Source: Intoshia linei (Eukaryota > Orthonectida > Rhopaluridae). From it: 54,610 nucleotides of DNA. Location of the stretch: the NCBI GenBank assembly GCA_001642005.1, contig LWCA01000103.1, positions 1 to 54,610 on the forward strand, given 5' to 3'. This document shows, piece after piece, positions 12,701 to 22,189 of this stretch (position 1 is the first letter of the stretch; the number at the start of each line of letters is the position of its first letter). The translations under genes were made by a program, and so were the position numbers. Under the pieces are notes generated by a model, which saw nothing but the letters and a program-made list of their open reading frames with translations, made no database searches and was not told where the DNA came from.

Positions 12701-15700
12701 ATTCATGAATTTTACATAATAGTCAAACAACAACCAGGATACATTTTTGTTTTTATAGACTGGAGATATAAATTTTATCCAATCATTTGCGTAAACCACA
12801 TTATCTGGAGCAACATAAGATTGAACAATATGTTTTTCTAAAATTAAAAAATGATAAAAAAAAATTGAAAACTAAAATTTAATTATATAAAACCCTGAAA
12901 CGTTCCACATCTTAAATTCACATATCTCAGGTTGGAACTTTCATAGTTGAGAAACAAATTAATAACAATATACAATAATACTAATTTTTTACCTGTATTA
13001 TTGAGCATTCCATCTTTGAAGTAAGCATAATCATTTTTATTGTCAGCAACTATTAGTGTTCTATTCAAGCTCAAATGTAAATTGGACACATAATATCGAT
13101 ATCCACATGTATCTTCATCCGTAAATGCGCAATTTATCCCTAATGGTTCGTAAACTAAAAAATTCAATTTTAGTCAAGTTTAACGGATAAATAGAACAGA
13201 TAAATATGATAAATTATATATGTGAATACGTCACATTGCTAGATTGTATGAAAATATTTTTTAGAAGCCTGTACTTATATAAAATTGAATGTCTGGTGTG
13301 TCTGTGTTTGTCAATGTGTTACCGTATATTTAACAAATTGACAATCGTAGAATGTAAATAAACCCTATTTCTAATAAAAGTTTTCCTAGGGCATGTCTAC
13401 ATATATTTTTCAGTGCCAGAATTTGAGTCCTTCAGAGTGAAAAACCCACTTTGCCCTTTTATTTTAAAATAAACTCAGCCTAAAAATTTAATAAAACCAT
13501 ATATGCTGGTATGCGTTTTAAAATCATTAGGATTGTCGGTAATCTCAGCCTCACAAATGTACAAAGTTATGGTTAAAACCACAAATAACCCTTTTATTAA
13601 AAATGAAACATGTCAAAAAAAATTATAAAACATCAATTATGGTGTAGTTTTAAAAACGATAAGCATTGTTATATATCTCAACCTCAAAATTGTGTATAAT
13701 AACGATCAAAACCACAGATAAGCCTTTTTTTAAAAAATGAAAATAGCCTTAAAATTTAAAAAAATTACAGTTGATACAGCTATATATGTATATTCTATTA
13801 CTATAAAAATTTTCAATCTGAAAAAGTGACGCCTTCACGCTCAAAAAAGCACATTAGTATTAATTTTTTTTCGAAACAATTTTAACAATTTATCACTTTA
13901 TTACGAAACTACTATGAAAATACCGGTATTTACAATTTTATTTTTTATGGAATTTAAGCAATTTATGAAAATTTTTAGGATTGTATGGTTTGACTTTATT
14001 TTTAAGATTATACACTCATTATTTCTAAAAATTAAAAAAATGGCATCAAAAATTGTTTATTCCTTACACAAATGTTTACAAAATAAAAGTAAAGGGGATT
14101 AATTCACTTTATAGTAAAAGATAATGTGAAATGACCGGTACTCAGTGAAAAAATTTTGCAACCACTCCTTTAAAGGATCGATAATAGTGAATAGTAGCAT
14201 TTTTAAATTGGTTAATTTATTTTCATTAATTATCTTATTTTCTTATTGAATTGATTTTTTTGGGTAGAATTAAAAAAGTCTACCCTTGACAGAGCTATGT
14301 GCTCTTTGTACAACGTAATTGGCTTTCAAGCTAGTAATATATAAAAAAATGAATATGTATCAATAAAATTACACAAATTCCTAGCAGTAACAGCTTGAAA
14401 GGAAATGGTTGATTTGACAGACATGGTGGTATATTCTGTTGTTTGTCCTGTTTGAGTGGTACCCGTAAATTTTTTAGTAATTACGGTAGTGGACTCATCA
14501 ATATTAGTAAAGTTGATAAAGTCTGCAACCCTTTTAAGACACATTGGACAAATTCTATAATAAGACCAACAGTGATTATATATATCATGTTTTTCCGTAG
14601 ATATTACATCATCATTTTTCTGTTTCGGTGAAACAGTGGACATTGTAGTAGATGATTGCATTGATTCAGGAGTATTTGGTTTAATCTTTACGGTAGAGTT
14701 TGCCTTAACGGTAGTAGGATTTATAGTGGAAGGCATGGCGGATGTAATTTCTTGAGCCGGTGGGTGTTCACAATCTCCAAACGTAATATTTGTAACATAT
14801 ATTACAGCATTTTTATCCGCTAGAACGGCATCAAAGCGTAAATGAAATGTACCACTAGGTAAAGCTAAAACTGTAAATTGATATTTAGCGAAATTAAACC
14901 CATGTATTTTACACAATGGAACGACTTTGAATGGATTATCCTTAGTAAACTTAGACACGTAAAGAGAAGAACCTTTTGTGACGTTCATTAACATTCTCAC
15001 GCAACCTTCATGCGAATTTATTTTTACGTTTTTATCTGTTTTTGTATTCTTTTTTCCAGCAAGATTTTCAACGTTAAATTGAAATGATGTTACATTATTA
15101 GAGACATTCATTAACGGTAGAATGAGAGTTGCAATGTCTCCTTCGTTAGCCTGTTTAATATCAACACCCAAAACATGTTTATTATTTATTGTTTGCCGTA
15201 CCCATTTCACTTTACTTTCACTATCTAATTCATACCCACATAAAAATGTGCTATTGAATGAACATACAAGATTTGGAGTAGCTAAAATAGATTTTATATA
15301 AATATTAGTAGAAATAAATACTGCAATGCCATTCGTCTTCACCATTCGGACAATCTTTTATACCGTCACAAAATAGACTTTTTGATATGCAAACTGATTT
15401 TTTTCCAGAACATCTATGTATGTCTTTTCCTTTTGGACAATCTGTATATGTGTGTATATAAAATTAATCAATATTTTTCAAATACTGTTAATTACTCGCT
15501 GTATTTATTTCTATAAAGTTGTAATGGTAGATATGACTCTATAGGGAAGATTCTGACATACTTTTTCATTTAAATAATAAAATAAACATTTCACAGGGAG
15601 TGTAGTTGTAAATTTGACTTTGTGTTTTGAAAAAAATGTATTATTTTGACATTTTAATCTCTTAATTACTTAAAATTAAATGTCTGTGTGTCTGTTACAG

Positions 15701-18700
15701 TATATTTAAAAAATTAGCAGTCTCAGAATTTAAAAAAACTAAATTTCATATACAGTTTTTGTAGGGGATGTTGAAATCTATATTTAAAGTTTCTAAGGTG
15801 ACCACAACTTCGTTTTTTTCGCAACACCGAAAAACGTACTATTATCAATTTAAGTTTATTATGTATTTAATTTCACAATAGAATATTTCATTTTGTACTA
15901 AAGAAATGTAATTAAAATTTTGTAACTAAGTAATTATTGTGAATTGTGAATACATTGTTAGTACAAATGTACGTTTTTAGTACGTTTTTATTCTGGTCGC
16001 TCTATATTATTAACTTATTCTAATATTATTATTATTCTTATTTACTAACTTATTCTACTTTGTTGTAATAGTGAAGTTACAGTAACAGTTCCAACTGAGT
16101 TGTAACTTCACTTTAATATTAATAAACTTAGTTGAGCATGTGTATTTTATCGATAAATTATAATGCCACATTCGGACCTTAAATCTACAAGATTCCTTCA
16201 GATTTAATAATCTATCTTTCATTCATTACCATTACATACTTTGATGAAAAAACTGATTTATCGTGTTATTGTAGAATTTTTTAAATGATGACAGACATAA
16301 TATTTAAGATAATTTTACCACAAATTTCGATAGAACAATATTCTAAATCATATTTGGAATTGTTCTAAATTATATTCTAAAAATTGAGTATGAATTCATA
16401 CTGTGACACACCAAGCACCATTCTTGTCGTCATCCGGATTTCTACAATAATTTTTTGATATCGCAGTGTCGTTGACTAAATTTCTCTTATCCGTGTATAA
16501 CCACATCATATCAATCATTTTTCTGGGTATATCATTCCAAGCAATGCACGGTTCTCCGGACACAGTTATATTTTGTTTTCCAGTATAATCTGTACCAAAA
16601 AAAGAAGTGGCACACGTCGCTATTAAAAAATAACAAAATTTTAGATAATTTTAAATTACACTAGAAAGACTGAACCCTTTCTAATGTTAAATAATTAGAT
16701 TATACACTTACTATTTTGACATTTCCCAATTTTAATATCATCAAAAACTGAAAAAATTCCCCTTTTCCCAATGGATGAGTGACTTGCTTCTATCACTATT
16801 CGATAATAGCCTGTTGGAATATTTATCTGTACTTGAGACCAATAAGAATGACCTTCTGTATTACGTTCCCAAAGTGTATTCATTGAATAATCTCTTTCAA
16901 GTGTTTTTATTGATAGTTTTCCAGATAATATTTGATAGTATAATGACAAACAATTGCTTCCATCTGATAGTATATACGGCGATCTTAACTGAGCTTTACG
17001 AGTCTTTTGAATAAATGTATCCATTGTCATCATGTATGATCCATTAGCTAAAATAAACTGTAATATTATGGCAAAAAGCAATTCTCACTCATCTCTGAAT
17101 AGTGAAATATGCTTATATCACAAACTGTAGATGATCACGCGTTAACCACGTTGAAAACCACAAATTTAAACCCTTAAATAAAAAATAAGTATACTCCTTA
17201 AAGTGGTATGATCGTAATGTGGAATAAATTTATTTATCAAATTGTGACTGTCCCATGAAACTCGTTGCCATTTCACGGCTGCTGTGATGATGTTATCAAA
17301 ATTACATTTATCTTGCTTAAAATCACATTCTAACGTCTTAAAAACTAAAATGATGAATAATTAGTTTAAAAATATTTAATCAACCTCGACATTTTTTTCT
17401 TCTGTAATAATTTACATTGTTGCGTTTTTCCAGTTTTAACGATCCAGAATTAAAGTCAACTGGCGTTATATAGCAAACGTTTAAATTGTAGTCAAAAATC
17501 ACAGAACAACATGTATCGTTTTCTATTTCCAGGCAGACGGATTTACACACATCTATGGAGAGATCCTTACTATATCATTAATTAATAATATGAACATTAT
17601 TACAATCTATTATATATTCATAATAAATTACTAGTATAGCCGGGCTTGATCATTTCCAATTAAATCGGTTTCCGTATAAATGTCAAAAGCTGTGTGGATC
17701 TGTTCGATTTTGTCTACTTTAATACATTTATTAAAATAGTATTAATAAAAATAATGAGATTTAAAGTGTTACATTGTTGCACAAGTCAGGAACATTTAAA
17801 ATATAACCATCTGGCAACATTAATTTTTTAATAATATAAATGCATCGTATCGCAAAATAATTAATAATTAAATAATTTAAACTAACCTGTACTATCGTTG
17901 TTGGAAAAACTATTGTTACTGGAATATGCGTTTTGTAGAATGTTAAAAACTCCCAATTTTTGAGCTGCCGTGAGTCTGAAAATTGAAAATATAACATTAT
18001 TAACAATCGGTATATTCAGGCATATCAATACTACACAATAATAATACTATTATCAATACAAACCAGTGATTTCCAACCGTTTGATTCTTTTGGTATGAAA
18101 TAAACTAATGGAGAAGGGCTATTTCAATGTATCATTGCAATGACGATAAAATTTTTGAAAAAATATTGAAATCCCCATTTATTAAAAACTTGCGGTTAAA
18201 CTAAATTCTTTTCTTGAAAAAACTCCGGTACGTGTTACTGGATATATACCGTTAGATTTAGTTATATTTAATATTAATTTATTTTTATCTGAGATATGAA
18301 CCGCCCATGGGCCGTTAGTTGGAAAACGCTTAAATAATTTATAATTAAGTAATAGTTTTTACCTAAATGTATTTTGATTACATATCGTTACTCTAGGAAA
18401 GTCTATTGAGTCACTATCTAATGTTTAATTAACGTTATATAAAATTAAAAGATATTCAATATACTAAAATAAATTATAATTATTTATTCATTCTCTTCCA
18501 GTAATATTGAAAAATAAATTTCTTTTATTAATTTGTCAATTTTCAATCTAACTCATAGAAAAATCAATTTTTTTAATACATGTACGTTTGTACATTTATT
18601 ATTGTTTCAACACTTTTTGAATAGTTTTTGTAACAATTTAAAATTCATTGTAATTCAAAAACAGTAAATAAAAATTATATCTGAGAATGGATCAATCATC

Positions 18701-18901
18701 ATAAGTGGCTTATCACATAAATTTAAATTTATATACTACATTATGTATATAAATAATGTGTATAGCAAATGAGTAAATTATTTATTACACAAAATTTCCA
18801 CGTTGACGTTCTTTGGGTAAGTGTACATAAACATCAGTCGGCTTACAGTCATATATATAAGTATTATCCAAAAGGTTGATACGGTTAATAACCATATTAA
18901 T
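6387..18901 (-). CDS. Giant mosaic DEG/ENaC channel with PAN, MAM, kringle and LDL-A modules
   Basis: Predicted amiloride-sensitive-type cation channel subunit of the plasma membrane. Exons in transcript order: 18789-18901, 18363-18417, 17887-17975, 17773-17810, 17632-17699, 17385-17569, 17195-17344, 16712-17047, 16402-16619, 15322-15441, 14373-15281, 12993-13154, 12475-12837, 12024-12167, 8890-11722, 7102-7193, 6387-6700. All junctions are in phase except kringle to LDL-A, where an exon is missing, and the N-terminal cytoplasmic exon was not found. Order: TM1; post-TM1 'FPRVTICN'; PAN/apple; MAM; kringle; LDL-A half plus LDL-A; MAM; Ser/Thr linker; MAM; MAM; LDL-A; DEG/ENaC cysteine-rich core; long helical insertion; pre-TM2 palm; TM2 'GGYAGLFTGLSVLSLFE'; short tail. 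About 2,060 codons are assembled, against 500-700 for typical family members. Domain identities are seen in sequence; unity as one gene is inferred from TM1/TM2 bracketing and phase continuity. Confidence 0.82.
6900..7090 (-). repeat. Partial R1 repeat in channel intron
   Basis: Shares 'gtgtctgtgtgtaaccattta' and the 'acggtcaaaacc' core with other R1 copies. It lies inside the last intron of the DEG/ENaC gene. Confidence 0.45.
7102..7193 (-). CDS. Exon: pre-TM2 palm strand of the DEG/ENaC channel
   Basis: Encodes 'RNFMKIDIYFKQFRKQTVV' followed by 'QSPGYGIDVFL'. This is the DEG/ENaC segment normally reading L.+.F..L..E....Q..+Y....LL just before GG..GLF. It joins 8890-11722 through TC|T (Ser) and 6387-6700 through A|GT (Ser), both in phase. 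It is too short to stand out as an ORF. Confidence 0.85.
7320..8190. repeat. MITE-derived sequence in channel intron
   Basis: 7330-7640 matches 33960-34150 (same 'acctagaagactg.tacattatta' and 'aataaaatttaataaaaa..accattt' runs). The stretch to 7840 ends 'ggaaatcactg', a hAT-type terminus. 7939-8180 belongs to a second family that also appears at about 41608, starting 'tagagttctgca' with an 'ggatcgtgttga' internal motif. The remaining intron up to 8889 is AT-rich with nothing I recognise. Confidence 0.45.
8890..11722 (-). CDS. Exon: MAM end, LDL-A, DEG/ENaC cysteine-rich core and long helical insertion
   Basis: In order: MAM end ('CLTFYYNM', 'WEIRAIH', 'ASIDDLNLNPGKC'); LDL-A ('CSGTMSCIPVEFMCD...CAYFDDE'); then the channel finger/thumb region with 'FGCTWQGMPCNFSNF', 'YGRCYTF', 'GLSLTLNIEQYEYM', 'AISPGTHALSG', 'CTRDCETINLVKECKC', 'DAYMP' and 'CICPKPCKQISYETSLS'. 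Ordinary channels go from this point to TM2 in about 60 residues. Here roughly 430 extra residues follow (about 10350-8900), with no cysteine-rich motif I recognise and mostly amphipathic helical character. The ORF runs upstream of 11722 without a proper start; acceptor aatttag with phase 1 was chosen because it joins the MAM half at 12024-12167. Donor TC|gtaagt. Confidence 0.85.
12024..12167 (-). CDS. Exon: N-terminal half of the fourth MAM domain
   Basis: Encodes 'FNCNFNNEFLCNFGF' then 'NSWLRIKSPQSDN', a MAM start. It continues in phase into 'GGYYISTML' at the start of the 8890-11722 exon. The acceptor ttatttag is clear. The donor could be CAAA|gtattt (used here, end 12024) or CCAA|gtaatt (end 12042); both are phase 1 and differ only by a few residues in a loop. 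Confidence 0.65.
12475..13154 (-). CDS. Exons: third MAM domain
   Basis: Exons 12993-13154 ('NCAFTDEDTCGYRYYVSN') and 12475-12837 ('NDWIKFISPVY', 'SWLLFDYYVKF', 'ASWHKSNIKLEAGEIRLVFKF'). This is MAM order with a first C-x-F...C-G-Y cluster, but the closing cysteine is less clear. Phase 1 at all boundaries; the 155-bp intron between them starts CAG|gtaaaa and ends ttttag. The last donor, CAG|gttaat, is weaker than the others. Confidence 0.72.
13290..14345 (-). repeat. Full-length composite R1+R2 element in channel intron
   Basis: R1 modules in reverse orientation (13290-13870) are followed by the R2 part, with 'accactcctttaaagga' near 14160 and the terminus 'gacagagctatgtgctcttt' near 14290. 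About 1.05 kb inserted between the second and third MAM exons. A 62-codon ORF inside it shows no family resemblance. Confidence 0.6.
14373..15281 (-). CDS. Exon: second MAM domain plus Ser/Thr-rich linker
   Basis: The MAM half has 'LVCSFNSTFLCGYELDSES', 'VKWVRQ', 'FHLRF' and 'NITFGDCEHP'. About 130 residues rich in Thr/Ser/Pro follow, for example 'STINPTTVKANSTVKIKPN', likely an O-glycosylated spacer. Two clustered cysteines, 'HCWSYYRICPMC', lie inside the linker. The exon is taken to end at TTGT|gtaatt (phase 1), joining the next MAM. The frame stays open to a stop at 14326, so an alternative 3' end terminating here with a hydrophobic tail cannot be excluded. Confidence 0.75.
15322..15441 (-). 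CDS. Exon: LDL-receptor class A module(s)
   Basis: Encodes 'DCPKGKDIHRC' and then 'SVCISKSLFCDGIKDCPNG' followed by 'EDEWHC'. CDG..DC..G.DE..C is the calcium-coordinating LDL-A signature. The leading 'DCPKGKD..RC' looks like the end of a preceding LDL-A whose first half is in the unseen upstream exon. It is separated from the next exon by a 40-bp intron (15282-15321). Phase 1 at both ends. Confidence 0.85.
15442..16401. other. Intron region between kringle and LDL-A, expected to hide an exon
   Basis: By phase, at least one exon starting in phase 0 and ending in phase 1 should lie here to finish the kringle and begin the LDL-A module. I found no convincing candidate. About 15665-15830 is a partial R1 repeat ('gtctgtgtgtctgttacagt'); the rest is AT-rich. 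Confidence 0.5.
16402..16619 (-). CDS. Exon: kringle domain (C-terminal strand not found)
   Basis: Encodes 'DYTGKQNITVSGEPCIAW', then 'NYCRNPDDDKNGAWCVT'. The TVSG..C..W and NYCRNPD....WC.T motifs are diagnostic of kringles. The exon starts in phase 1 and ends ACA|gtatga in phase 0, before the usual last W..C..P.C strand. An exon between 15442 and 16401 should complete the fold and restore phase 1; I could not find it. The alternative is that this kringle has lost its last disulfide. Confidence 0.8.
16712..17344 (-). CDS. Exons: first MAM domain
   Basis: Exons 17195-17344 and 16712-17047. The N-terminal half reads 'LECDFKQDKCNFDN', then 'VKWQRVSW' and 'HYDHTT', the MAM start (CDFE..C.F....W.R...DHT). 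The C-terminal half has 'GSYMM', 'CLSLYYQ', 'LWERNTEG' and 'FDDIKIGKC', the MAM end. Both exons begin and end in phase 1. MAM domains are extracellular beta-sandwich adhesion and oligomerisation modules. Confidence 0.82.
17385..17810 (-). CDS. Exons: PAN/apple domain inserted after post-TM1 palm
   Basis: Exons 17773-17810, 17632-17699 and 17385-17569. The largest carries 'DLSIDVCKSVCLEIENDTCC', a second cysteine about 16 residues later, and ends 'NYYRRKKC'. The C...C...C spacing and the terminal YYRR..C fit the PAN/apple fold, a protein- or carbohydrate-binding module. The intron to the following MAM exon is only 40 bp. The boundaries of the two small exons are less certain than that of the main exon. 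Confidence 0.62.
18065..18331. repeat. hAT-like MITE in channel intron
   Basis: Begins 'cagtgatttccaaccgtttg' and ends with 'gttggaaaacgctt', roughly inverted. This is the widespread CAGTG.TTTCCAAC type of hAT terminus, also seen at 40910 and 33930. No convincing 8-bp duplication was found. Confidence 0.45.
18363..18417 (-). CDS. Exon: post-TM1 FPxVTICN motif of the DEG/ENaC channel
   Basis: Eighteen codons containing 'DFPRVTICNQNTFR', the family signature just outside TM1 (usually FPAVTICN.N.FR). Acceptor acattag, donor AG|gtaaaa, phase 2. It joins 17887-17975 ('LTAAQKLGVFNIL') as arginine plus the next residue. This exon makes the DEG/ENaC assignment of the gene's 5' end secure. Confidence 0.85.
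18789..18901 (-). CDS. Exon: first transmembrane segment of the DEG/ENaC channel
   Basis: Encodes 'LIWLLTVSTFWIILIYMTV' followed by 'YTYPKNVNVEIL'. This matches the DEG/ENaC TM1 and the 'Y..YP.NVNVE' stretch after it. The acceptor is aaaactag and the donor is T|gtaata. The exon ends in phase 1 and joins 18363-18417 to give '...EILYSDSIDFPRVTICN'. It starts in phase 2, so at least one upstream exon with the start codon and cytoplasmic N-terminus lies between here and about 22 kb. Confidence 0.83.
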
Positions 18902-18964
18902 CTAGTTTTAAAATATACATGTATACGAGATTTCAATATTACAGACAACTACATGCATGTAGAA

Positions 18965-19700
18965 AAACTAGGTTGACTGTTATGTACTACGTACAAACAG
19001 CAGCTAGCTCTGCCGAGGGCAGACGTTTTAGTTTAAAGACCAATTTTTTAATTTATTATATAATATGATTGTATGATTTTAAAAACAATCAAATTATACT
19101 ACAAGTCGAACAAATCTTCATAAATAATGATTTTAAAATAGCTATCAGATTGTATATCCTTTTAAATCCTCGTAAAAAATTCTAGTTAACAAATAATGTC
19201 AGTTTGTTATTATTTTTTATTTTGTACTTATTTATAAATTATTATAATTAATGTATCAAGTTAAAAAATTAATACCAAAATGATTTTTAGACCGAGAAGA
19301 CGTCACTTTGTGAGATTAAACTTTCCGTGTGTTTTAACATGAGATAACTGTATATTCTGTAATTTTTGTTCAAAGTTTAAAATTATTTTCATTTTTAATA
19401 AAAAAAGGGTAATGTGAGTTTTTATTCGTGAAAATGTACTTTTTTGAGATTGCGATTTATGATAATGTTATTATTTGTAAAAATATCACTCAATTTATGT
19501 TTTATAAAATTCTAAGTTTTTTTCATTTTAAATAAAGGAGTAATGTACGGTTTTGGTCTAGAATGTTTTTGAATAGCTTTTTGAAATTGAAATTTATAAT
19601 GTTCATGATTTTAAAATATTATCAGTGTGCATATTTTTTAAATTCTAGGTCTCTTTGATTTAAAAAACAGATAATTGCGGTTTTTGACCGTTAACATATA
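18965..19700 (+). repeat. Composite R2+R1 element, plus orientation
   Basis: Starts with the R2 terminus ('acgtacaaacagcagctagc', 'tctgccgagggcagac') near 18990 and continues with R1 modules from about 19265 to 19700. The orientation is opposite to the 13290-14345 copy. It lies upstream of the TM1 exon, probably in the first intron of the channel gene. Confidence 0.55.
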
Positions 19701-20940
19701 AATAAAATAATAATTTTCGTGATTAAAATAATTTATCAATTTAATTATTACTGCTACCATTACATAATCATTAGAAATCTTCAATATTACCGTATGGTAT
19801 CCACCAAATATTTGATAAATTTTTTTTAGAATTTAAATTTTGTGTAAGCTAGCCTGCTCACGGTAGAAAAGTTTAGAAACATAACTTCAACGGGTTAGTT
19901 AAAGTGAATGTTAATATGTTGGATAATAGTGACGTGTTTATGTATAATTAAATTTAAAAACTTGATTGCAAAATTAAAATCATCCGTTTTTAACAGAGTT
20001 CCCTCCTCATTTAACTATCGTTTGTACCAAGTATAAAACTATCAATATATTCAATATTCACTACTAGATTCTAGTGTATTATCTTGTAATCTAAAACTTG
20101 TTAAATCTCGAAAAAATATAAATTTAAAGAAAAAAATATTATTTTCGATGATTATCAAATTTTAAAAAAAATCAAAGATTCAAGAAATATCTACAATTAT
20201 AAATACATCTAACCGTCGTATTTTGTAGTCTTCACGGTTTCCAACGTATCTTAAACCGCAAACAGAAACCTCCGAACTAAAATTGCATAGTTCATCGTTT
20301 ATATTAACTACAATTAAAATTAAAAATCATAAAACTACATTAATCATAAAGTTGTACCTTTTGGCTTCATTGACCAGATTCAGAGTTGATTGATATTGTT
20401 TAACATATTTTTATTATGATTATCATTATTATCAAGCATAATATAAAGTTTCATTTAATTAGGTTTAATCCGTATTATAGTCATTAATTAGGATAGATTG
20501 TCCTATAGATTGTGTCAAATGTATAGAATTAAATGTTGTAATTTTTAAGCAAATTTTATTACGTTTTGTTTCAGGTCACAAAGTTAATGCGATTAATATT
20601 AACATTTGAATTTTATTTGCGAACCATTTACAAATTATATCAAGTTTACTTATTTGTTGTGAGATTTCTAGATAATGGAAACTAATTTTTAAAATTTTTA
20701 AGAGTTTATTGTATATCAAGGGTCGAGCAATTTTTTTCGTCCTCCATCCCATAAACCCTAAAAATAAAATGTTGTGTTATATCTTATTTACCAGTAATAT
20801 CAAAACTTATTACGGACTGTAAACATTAAACAACACATGTTAAATCATTTAAATTTGACCAGTCGATAGTATATATTTAAAATTTAAGTCTAAAAATGAC
20901 ATAATATTAGTATTTTATACGTTTAAATTATTTATTATAT
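19701..20940. other. AT-rich stretch, no gene recognised
   Basis: The missing N-terminal exon of the DEG/ENaC gene could lie here or up to 22.1 kb. I see no acceptable ATG-containing exon with a phase-2 donor. Confidence 0.4.
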
Positions 20941-20950
20941 TATTTATTTA

Positions 20951-21232
20951 TTAAATTATATTAAGGTCTGTCAAAATATTCAAAATTGAGGATAAGATAC
21001 TTTTATATTTTTCTCCATTCATTATCCTCTTAATGCACACAATATTTCCTGTTCCATTAATGCTAAAGCATCCCCAAATCATTATACTACCGCCACCATA
21101 CTTGACAGTAGGAATCAGATTTTTTTCTTGGAATTCCTCCTTTGCTTTACGGAAGATAAATCGATTAGAATTTCTTCCAAACAACTCAATTTTGGTCTAG
21201 TCAGACCAAATTATCCTCTTAAAATAATCATA
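20951..21232 (-). pseudogene. Tc1/mariner transposase fragment, interrupted
   Basis: The translation contains 'TKIELFGRNSNRF', then 'IPTVKYGGGSIMIWGCFSIN' and 'GTGNIVCIKRIMNGEKYKSIL'. This is the classic Tc1 'WSDETK...PTVKHGGGS.MVWGC..' block. The conserved SDETK reads S-D-stop-T-K here because of a TAG, at the motif holding a catalytic aspartate. Only about 90 residues of the usual 340 remain and no terminal repeats are visible, so the copy is dead. Confidence 0.85.
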
Positions 21233-21239
21233 TTTACTT

Positions 21240-21440
21240 GTCTGTTAAGAAAGTAATAGAATTCGAGTTTTCAAAATTTATTATTTCTATTACAGTTTTT
21301 CGAGAGTGATGTTTTATCGCAAATTTCATTTTCAGAAATTTAATATTTCAAGGTCAAAAACCCCAATTATCCTTTTTATTTAAAATTTAAACCCGTCCTA
21401 GAATTATAAAAAATCATACGCATTCTCGATGAAAAATTAT
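21240..21440 (-). repeat. Partial R1 repeat
   Basis: Reverse-orientation R1 modules: 'aaggtcaaaaaccccaatta' followed by 'aaacccgtcctagaattata', shared with 24410-24470 and 52745-52805. Confidence 0.55.
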
Positions 21441-21615
21441 TTTTAATATATCATCAACCAATATTTTTTAAATATTTCGATTAAAATAAAAATTGAAAAT
21501 GTAAATTTAATCCTACAATTTCAAAATAAACGTGCAGTGAACGTATACACATTTCCAATAAAGAAATATGGGTGAAAATCTATATAATTCATTCCTTCGG
21601 AATTTTTTTTATTGC
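21425..21615 (+). repeat. Dispersed repeat, copy A (partner at 39128-39322)
   Basis: About 190 bp very similar and in the same orientation as 39128-39322, including the identical run 'ccaataaagaaatatgggtg' and 'ctatataattcattccttcg'. No coding potential or terminal repeats seen. Confidence 0.7.
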
Positions 21616-22189
21616 TACGCAAATTTTAAATTCTCATTTTCAAAACATTTTGAATAAAATTTAAATATAAACTAAAAAACGAAACTAAAACATAATTTTT
21701 ATATTTATTACAATCCTTGTTTGTTCCAAAGTTTGTAATAATAAAAACACTCTACATAATTGTGTATATATTTGGCAATTCAATTTGATATATAACTTGA
21801 ATCTTGCTAAAATTATATTTTGTAATTTTTTAGCATTACCAATTTTTAAATACTACATTGAGTGTAATTAAATTATAAAATAAATTGCAAGGTGCAGTTT
21901 TATCGATATAATTTCATATTATTTAAAAAAATCAATAATTAACGATTATAAATGAATTTTATTTTTCTATTAGTTTAATTTTCAAACTATAATCGATATC
22001 GAATGATTGTGAAAGCATTTGGTATTAAATCAAAATGTAGATTTTAACTAACTACTAAAATTAAAATATCATCTGTTCACAAGTAACATTGTATATTTCT
22101 AAATATTATTGATTATGTATCTATTTGTTTTATATATCAAATTTTTATAGTTATTATTTATTTTACATTTGCGTCAACAATAAACGAAA

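Noticed and set aside
14326-14372. In-frame extension of the MAM2/linker exon with a hydrophobic end, suggesting a separate GPI- or membrane-anchored MAM protein ending here.
   Set aside because: A donor (TTGT|gtaatt) in phase 1 fits the next MAM exon exactly, and the extension runs into the R2 repeat. Kept as an alternative 3' end only.
20345-20410. Minus-strand candidate for the missing first exon of the DEG/ENaC gene, ending AAAAG|gtacaa in the right phase (reads ...QSTLNLVNEAKR).
   Set aside because: In that frame there is a stop about 17 codons upstream, no ATG and no AG acceptor in between, so it cannot be a start exon or an internal exon.
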